In this document: piece after piece, positions 58,535 through 64,000 of the stretch | Numbering within the stretch: the stretch's first letter is position 1 | Layout: each line of letters opens with the position of its first letter | DNA from: Leucaena leucocephala | Taxonomy: Eukaryota; Streptophyta; Magnoliopsida; Fabales; Fabaceae | NCBI GenBank assembly: GCA_037074615.1 | Contig: CM073552.1 | Coordinates: 20,870,019 to 20,934,018, forward strand | DNA: 64,000 nt | Direction: 5' to 3' | Program-made: the position numbers and the translations under genes | Notes under the pieces: generated by a model | Told to the model about the DNA's origin: nothing | Seen by the model: the letters and a program-made list of their open reading frames with translations, nothing else | The model's database searches: none

Positions 58535-60892
58535 ATGGATTCGCTTTCTATACTTCTCCCTTTTTGCCCACTCTCCAAAAACCACCCGAAACCCCAGAAA
58601 AATCCTCCTTCCTTCAAACCCTTCAATCTTCTCTCAAACCCGAAACCGCCTGATTCTTCATTCCAATCTTCATATTCCACTAAGAAAATTCCCATTTCTC
58701 TTTCTCAGGGTTCTTCTCAAAATTTAGCCAAGTGCTTATCTTTTGCTATAATTGACCTCTTCGCTTCTTTTCCTTGCCTTGCCACTGAATCTGTGGCAGA
58801 GCCAGAATCTGGAAAAATCAACTTGGAATCGATTGTGGTTTCGATTGATAACTTTTTGAATAGATATCCTTTTTTCGTTGCTGGGTGTACCTTCATTTGG
58901 CTTGTTGTTATACCTTTGAGTCAAGAGTATTTTAGAAAATACAAGTTCATATCTGCCATAGATGCATATCGGAAGCTTCAGGATGACCCTAATTCTCAGC
59001 TCTTGGACATAAGAGATAGAAAGAATTTGAAGTTCCTGAAGTCTCCCAATTTGAAAATTTTGAATAAGGAAGTAGTGCAGGTTGAGTTTTTGGAAGGAGA
59101 CGAAGATGGGTTTGTCAAGAAGGTATTGCAAAGCTTCAACGATGCGCCAAATACTGTCCTCTGTATTCTGGACAAGTAAGTGAAATAAAATATAGCATTT
59201 CAATACAATATATTCTCCTAGGGTGGAAAAGATTTATGAATCCTGTGTTCTTTAGGTTTAAAATACTGCTTGTTGGAAACCAAAAGGAAATGCCAAAATA
59301 AAAATTTTGTCTGATCAAATTGTTTAATGTGGCAAATGCAGAGTTTTTTCTGACGTTTTTACTTTTGGATCACTATGAAGGTCAAGTACAAAAATATGAT
59401 AGAAATTTTGATAGGCATAATTTATTTGACTACCAAAATTTTAAAACTATCAGAAAATAATCATGTTATGGCACTGGGAGAAATGTACCTGATGCATTTT
59501 CAGTGTTTCTCATTTCTCATTCGATAACATAACCTGCGAAGGAGTGATTAGATAACTGCTTCAATCTTTTCCTATGGATTTTACAGAGCCTAGGAGCAAT
59601 TTTCCCGCTTTTTCTTGTTTGTACGGCAAGCCGATTTATTTTGACCTACTAAATGTCTTTTAATTGGATGTTTCAAAGTTTATTTATACTGTTCACTTCT
59701 TCACATCTTAATTTTTACAGAAGATTGAAATATCTAATTTATATGGGTCTGTCATAAAGGTGATAGAAGTTGCGTTGTAGATCAACAAAGTTTCATTTTC
59801 TTTTACCAAATGCTATACACAATTCAAAGTTCATCAGCTGCTTCGGTTTTTTGTGTGTAAGGTAGTTTTGATGGTAAATCCATGCAAGTAGCTGAGTTAC
59901 TATTTAAGAATGGTTTCAAGGAGGCCTATGCAATTAGAGGAGGAGTAAGAGGCGAACAAGGGTGGATGGTATGTGTATTTTTTATGTCTCCCAATTCTGC
60001 CTGATGTTCTTCACCACATAATATTCATAAGAAATTTTATGTAAGTTGGCAAATAATCAAATTCTTCATCATTATATTGTGATAATTCAATTCCCACTCT
60101 TATATTTGATGACAACCTTAAACGAAGGCAGACTGGTCGCAGAAAGTTTGTTGGAAGGATGGTTTAGAGGAATGAATTTTATGCCTTTGTATTTGCAGGA
60201 AATACAGGGTAACCTTTTACCTCCTTCTGTACATATTTACCCAAGGAAAAAGAAACAAGCTTCAGAACAACTTGGTACAAATGGGGCCATTCAGCAAAAT
60301 GAAGACAACGGTAACTCCTTGTCCCCAGACGTCCCCAAACCCGTAGATCAAAGTTCGGACACTGGACCTGCGAGAAAGTCTGCAGAATCCTTTCCAGATG
60401 TGAAAATTGGTTCTAAAGTTTCGTCCTCTCCCTACCCGAACGTAAGTTCACTGAAACCATCTTTTTTCTCCTCAATTATCATCAAATCACTTTTGGACAT
60501 CTTAACAGGGGAAAAAAGATCATGTCTTAGTAAGATTTAATAATATTCTGTTTGTTCATTGGTGAAATGAAGGGTTCAACTCCTTCCTCATTGTAGTCAT
60601 TGAGCAAATATGTATTAGCATGAAAGTTAGCATTTCAGTAGGATCATGGTTGTGCTCATACTCGTATCCTATAGCATGTTATTTTACTGGCGTTCTAAAT
60701 CAATTGTTTAGAAAATTGGGTAATTCTCCGGAAAGCTCTACCTTGGCCTATGAGTACTTTTATTGTAACATCTGAAACTTCATGCTTCAATTCTACAAGT
60801 AGATAAGGACCCTTTTATGATTGTGTTTATGTTCTTGACAGTACCCAGATTTGAAGCCACCATCCTCCCCAACTCCATCAAAGCCGCAATAG
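58535..60892 (+). CDS. STR4A: Rhodanese-like protein 4A, chloroplastic
   Basis: Four exons, 58535-59175, 59866-59968, 60199-60441 and 60842-60892, encode 345 aa with frame kept. The Ser/Pro-rich first 55 or so residues look like a chloroplast transit peptide. NRYPFFVAGCTFIWLVVIP is a membrane span. The rhodanese fold follows (ISAIDAYRKL, LLDIRD, then VLCILDNFDGKS and AYAIRGGVRG). The active-site Cys position is Asp in ILDNFDG, so it cannot be a classical sulfurtransferase. The last exon ends YPDLKPPSSPTPSKPQ, close to the ferredoxin-NADP reductase (FNR) binding tail of TROL, its larger relative. It likely sits in a plastid membrane, perhaps holding FNR. The exon 2 acceptor GTAG/T was chosen because the upstream AG gives an immediate stop. 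Confidence 0.88.
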
Positions 60893-61310
60893 CGACATTG
60901 TTGGTATACGATCCCCATTCTTGCCTAATATTTGAATGTTTTATCTTGACTACAATATCTTCTGTTTTATGTTTGTTAAATTTCAGAGATAATGAAAGTA
61001 GTGTTTCAGTTATGAATGCGCTAGGGGATTATTCTTTTTTATCTTCTTGACAGTGTACCCAAGATATGAAGCCACCTCATTCCTTCATCCATCAAAGCTT
61101 CAACAGTGATCTCTCGTTAATTATGACATTCTCAATTGGCATCTTTAGGAAGAAATGATTTTTATCAGCAGAAATTCAATAGTTGAATTTCTTATCTCCA
61201 CAATTTTTAATTTCTTTATATGCTTGTTGAATTTCAGAGATAGTGAAAATCATGTTCTCAGTTATGATTGAGCTAGGGAATTATTTGTCAATTTTTCTGA
61301 CAGCAATCAA
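60893..61310 (+). repeat. Degenerate tandem copies of the STR4A last-exon region
   Basis: TTCTTGACAG plus TACCCA...GAAGCCACC at 60832-60860 recurs at 61046-61075, with CATCAAAGC following in both. The upstream stretch TTTCAGAGATAATGAAAGTA at 60983 recurs as TTTCAGAGATAGTGAAAATC near 61236, where only the acceptor-like CTGACAG remains. The second exon copy reads YPRYEATSFLHPSKLQQ and a stop, no longer the SPTPSKP motif. Confidence 0.7.
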
Positions 61311-61884
61311 AATTTTGTATCTTAATGCCGTACTGCATGAGATCCTTTAGTCCTCACACCGGACATACGGATTACAGTCAATCTGACTGTTAGTTGTGAT
61401 TGTTATTCTAGGAGGCTATTTCACAAATTAGCATAAGAAACTACATGTGCATTTAAATTGAAACTCATTTTGAATGTGTGGTGCAAGGTCAGGGTTTCTT
61501 ATTCCACTGTGTTTCCTGAAAAACCTGTTTTGAAGATGACAAATCTTCTTCAGAAACGTGTTTCTCGAGTTTTATGCAGTTTCAGGAAGCTGAATATTCT
61601 TAAAGAATTACTTCGTTCTCAATCTCTGTTTTTATTTTCCATGTTTTTGGTGAAGAGAAAGACCTCGAATTGGTTTCTCTGAGAATTGAAAACTCTGGAA
61701 TTCCAACATTCACATTGTAGTAAGAGAGTTGTTCTTCAGATAATTAACAGAATTGGAATGGAAAGTTTTAATGAATCAAAAAATATCTTAAAAACAACAA
61801 TAATCTTTTGAAAGTCTAATTCACCCATCCAAGACTCTTCATACTCAAACAGTCAAACACACTACATTGTCCAACATATCAATA
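61311..61884. other. Intergenic
   Basis: No gene recognised. The 74-codon frame at 61458-61682 lacks family features. Confidence 0.45.
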
Positions 61885-63010
61885 TTACAAACTGAAATCA
61901 GATTTTGTAAAATTCAGGTATGCTACAGTCTTCTTCACAAGAAATTGAGGCCCAATACTTAAAACAAGCAGCTCCACGAGATCACCAGGTTGAATACTAG
62001 AAATGATACTCTGCCGTTCTACATCTTCATGGAAGGTTGCCGGGTCTCCCTGAACATGTTTAACAATAGACTTCGTGTGGTTAATGATGTATGAGAAATT
62101 GATCATGCGTTGTGTTATCCATGGAAGAAGAATACACAACATTGAGAAGCATCGCTTTCAAGTGACAACCTGTGACTTCAGGCACCTTAAAAATCACCGA
62201 GTGTCCTTCCCCTTTGTAGATGAGCCAATCATTAGGTAGTTGAGAATCATCCAATCCCTATAAGGCATCAACACAATCAAATAATAATGAGGCCAAAAAA
62301 GGAAAGTAAGTAAGGATCAGAAACATTTATGATTAGACCATGCGGGAAGTAATTGTTCATGTTTCTGTTGATTATTTGCCGCAAACGAAGCCGAAGCCTT
62401 TTCATCCTTATATTAACACATAAAACACACACACACACTAACACTAACTATAGTTGGTTATTTCTCAAAGCTCATGGCGTTTAAATACAAAAAAAAACAG
62501 ACCAGCCTGCGGAAATTCCTCTTTGAACACGTCCGTTTTGTCCAACACTCCCAGTTGAAGTAAAAGGGAATCGATGGAATCTGCTGGCCTTGCAATGTGA
62601 AGTTGGTCATGACCCTCAGATGACACAGAAGCTTCCATATGTGAGATCTGTGGTGTATCTCGAGTTGATTCCAATTCCATAAAATTTGTCTCATACAAAG
62701 CATCCAAAACTCTTGCCATTGCTTCATTAAATCGAAACTGTGATCTGCATTCCTCCCACATACCTTGAAGCTTCAGAAGATGGCCCAGAAATGGAGATAG
62801 GCAGTGAAAGTCACTATTCCCTCCAACTGAGATATCTATAGATGATAGGATTTTCGCAAATTCTTCAATACCGTATTGGGGAATATTATAATTTGACATC
62901 CAAGACCATACGAGAGAAGGAAATATATCTTGTGCTCTTCTTTCATACCCACACAAAGATACATATCCATGCTGAAGCCCTTCCAATCTTGCTAATGACT
63001 TGGGTACTGT
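61885..63010 (-). pseudogene. Post-LRR end of a TNL resistance gene, frameshifted
   Basis: The minus strand reads LCGYERRAQDIFPSLVWSWM, then the LRR-exit and C-JID-type sequence (LKLQGMWEECRSQFRFNEAM, RVLDALYETNFMELEST) down to about 62500. A second piece (62255-62120) reads LPNDWLIYKGEGHSVIFKV and VVYSSSMDN. The closing INHTKSIVKHV and IQPGDLVELLVL, VKKTVAYL lie in another frame (62110-61885), so one frameshift falls near 62120. This is the usual end of TMV-resistance-protein-N-like TNLs. NB-ARC and almost all LRRs are absent. Confidence 0.8.
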
Positions 63011-63097
63011 TGTTATGGCAGTTCAGCAATTCGGTTTAGTTTCATTTGAATATAAAACTAAATCACATGATAATAATAATAAAAACAACAGCAGCAG

Positions 63098-63102
<5 letters not shown>

Positions 63103-63136
<34 letters not shown>
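63103..63136. repeat. TA microsatellite
   Basis: A run of TA units, preceded by CAGCAGCAACAACAA, between the TIR exon and the post-LRR segment, where an NB-ARC exon would be expected. Confidence 0.9.
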
Positions 63137-63141
<5 letters not shown>

Positions 63142-63470
63142 TCAATAGTATAATTCCTTTCAAGATTTATAATGCAAATAGTTTTCATCTCTCCTAATAA
63201 GTATGTATTTTAGGATTTGAACTTATGTTTTTTTTCTTATGAAGAAGAGATTGCTTACCGCCTTAACTAATATCTTGTTAATAATAATAATCTTTTATAT
63301 GAAGAATATATGCAAGCAAACATGTCCAAGTATAGTATTATATATGAAATAGAAAGGGGTTAATCCAACAACGTGTATGCAATGACTTTGTAAATAAGGG
63401 GGGAAGTTTGACCATCCATCATTTTCATTTATTTTTTTCTTTTTAAATGAGAGAATGTTTAGAATATTAC

Positions 63471-63964
63471 CGATTAGCTGAGGAACTAAAACCGGAGATG
63501 TTGGCAGCTGCGGTGAGGGACTCCCTCCACCGCAACACTTGATCACTCTTCCTTCCCAACCTTGGCTCGTGTCGTTCCGTTGCTTCACCATAACTGCCTC
63601 TCTGGTGACGAACAGGAGACGGATCTACGTTATAGAATATGGGAATAACCACCTGAGCTTGAGTTCTATGACACTCCATTATTTTCACCACTTCCTCTAG
63701 ACACCATCTGGAAGAAGCAAAAGCTTGAGAGAAAATTACTAACGCCATTTGTGATCTTTCAATTGCTTGTTCTAATGAGCCTGAGATATCTTCTCCCCTT
63801 TCAATAGTTTCATTGGCCATGAAAGTATGGATTCCTAACCGTCTTAAAGCAATAAAAAGATGAGAAGTGAAACCACTACGAGTCTCATCGCCTCTGAAGC
63901 TCAAGAAGACATTATAAGTCCATCTTGGTGCTGTGGAAGTGGAAGAAGAAGAAGAAGAAGCCAT
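63471..63964 (-). CDS. TIR domain exon of a truncated TNL gene
   Basis: One exon of 494 nt (about 164 codons) starts at the ATG at 63964 and ends at a good donor, AATCG/GTAATA. It encodes a complete TIR domain: a Ser-rich start, YNVFLSFRGDETRSGFTSHL, GIHTFMANETIERGEDI, SQMALVIFSQAFASS, RWCLEEVVKIMECH, VIPIFYNVDPSPVRHQRGSY. The presumed NAD-cleaving Glu is Glu91 in CLEEV. Plant TIRs act as NADases in immune signalling. In normal TNL genes an NB-ARC exon follows. Here the next 460 bp holds none, then comes post-LRR sequence. If transcribed, it would give a TIR-only or TIR-plus-tail protein. The exon itself has no lesion. Confidence 0.85.
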
Positions 63965-64000
63965 CGCTCATAGACGGAATGAGAATTCACAAGAGCCAAG

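Overview
The window is nuclear DNA of a flowering plant, almost certainly a eudicot. It is AT-rich, its genes have GT-AG introns, and the proteins are plant-specific: a UGT74-type glycosyltransferase, a BIR1-type receptor kinase and a chloroplast rhodanese-like protein. A TIR domain of the plant disease-resistance type argues against a monocot. I cannot name the species.

Positions 1-26,000 hold a UDP-glycosyltransferase (UGT74-like) cluster grown by repeated local duplication. There are two intact two-exon genes (4504-6977 and 21414-24104, each 456 aa). There is one heavily mutated copy (9728-11765), one copy reduced to exon 2 (9092-9655), one 3'-end remnant (655-945) and loose copies of the flanking DNA. 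The spaces hold non-autonomous DNA transposons, LINE 3' fragments with target-site duplications, tRNA-derived SINEs, fold-back elements and a 118-bp tandem array. The two intact genes share a LINE in the intron and a SINE downstream, so both insertions predate their duplication. The 21-kb copy later gained a second SINE, an intron duplication and about 0.9 kb of DNA inserted into its promoter.

Positions 26,000-43,400 are conserved single-copy genes: eIF3a (+, 13 coding exons, 969 aa), an FYV7-like rRNA-processing factor (-, 197 aa) and a BIR1-type LRR receptor kinase (-, 619 aa). Between them lie a PIF/Harbinger-like element of about 1.9 kb that carries a gene fragment matching CFAP20/BUG22, and two decayed gene fragments.

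Positions 43,400-53,300 are AT-rich and repeat-rich, with three broken 5'-end copies of the BIR1-type gene. Positions 53,300-61,300 hold the RNA polymerase I subunit RPA43 (-, 6 coding exons, 232 aa) and the rhodanese-like protein STR4A (+, 4 exons, 345 aa), back to back. The window ends with a TIR exon (-) followed by a frameshifted post-LRR segment of a TNL resistance gene, with no NB-ARC between them.

The genes do not form one pathway. The UGT cluster belongs to specialised or hormone metabolism, BIR1 and the TIR gene to immunity, and eIF3a, FYV7 and RPA43 to translation and ribosome production. I saw no wholly new molecular system. The most unusual items are the fold-back repeat family, the TIR plus post-LRR remnant without NB-ARC, the captured CFAP20 fragment, and the promoter and conversion history of the UGT pair.
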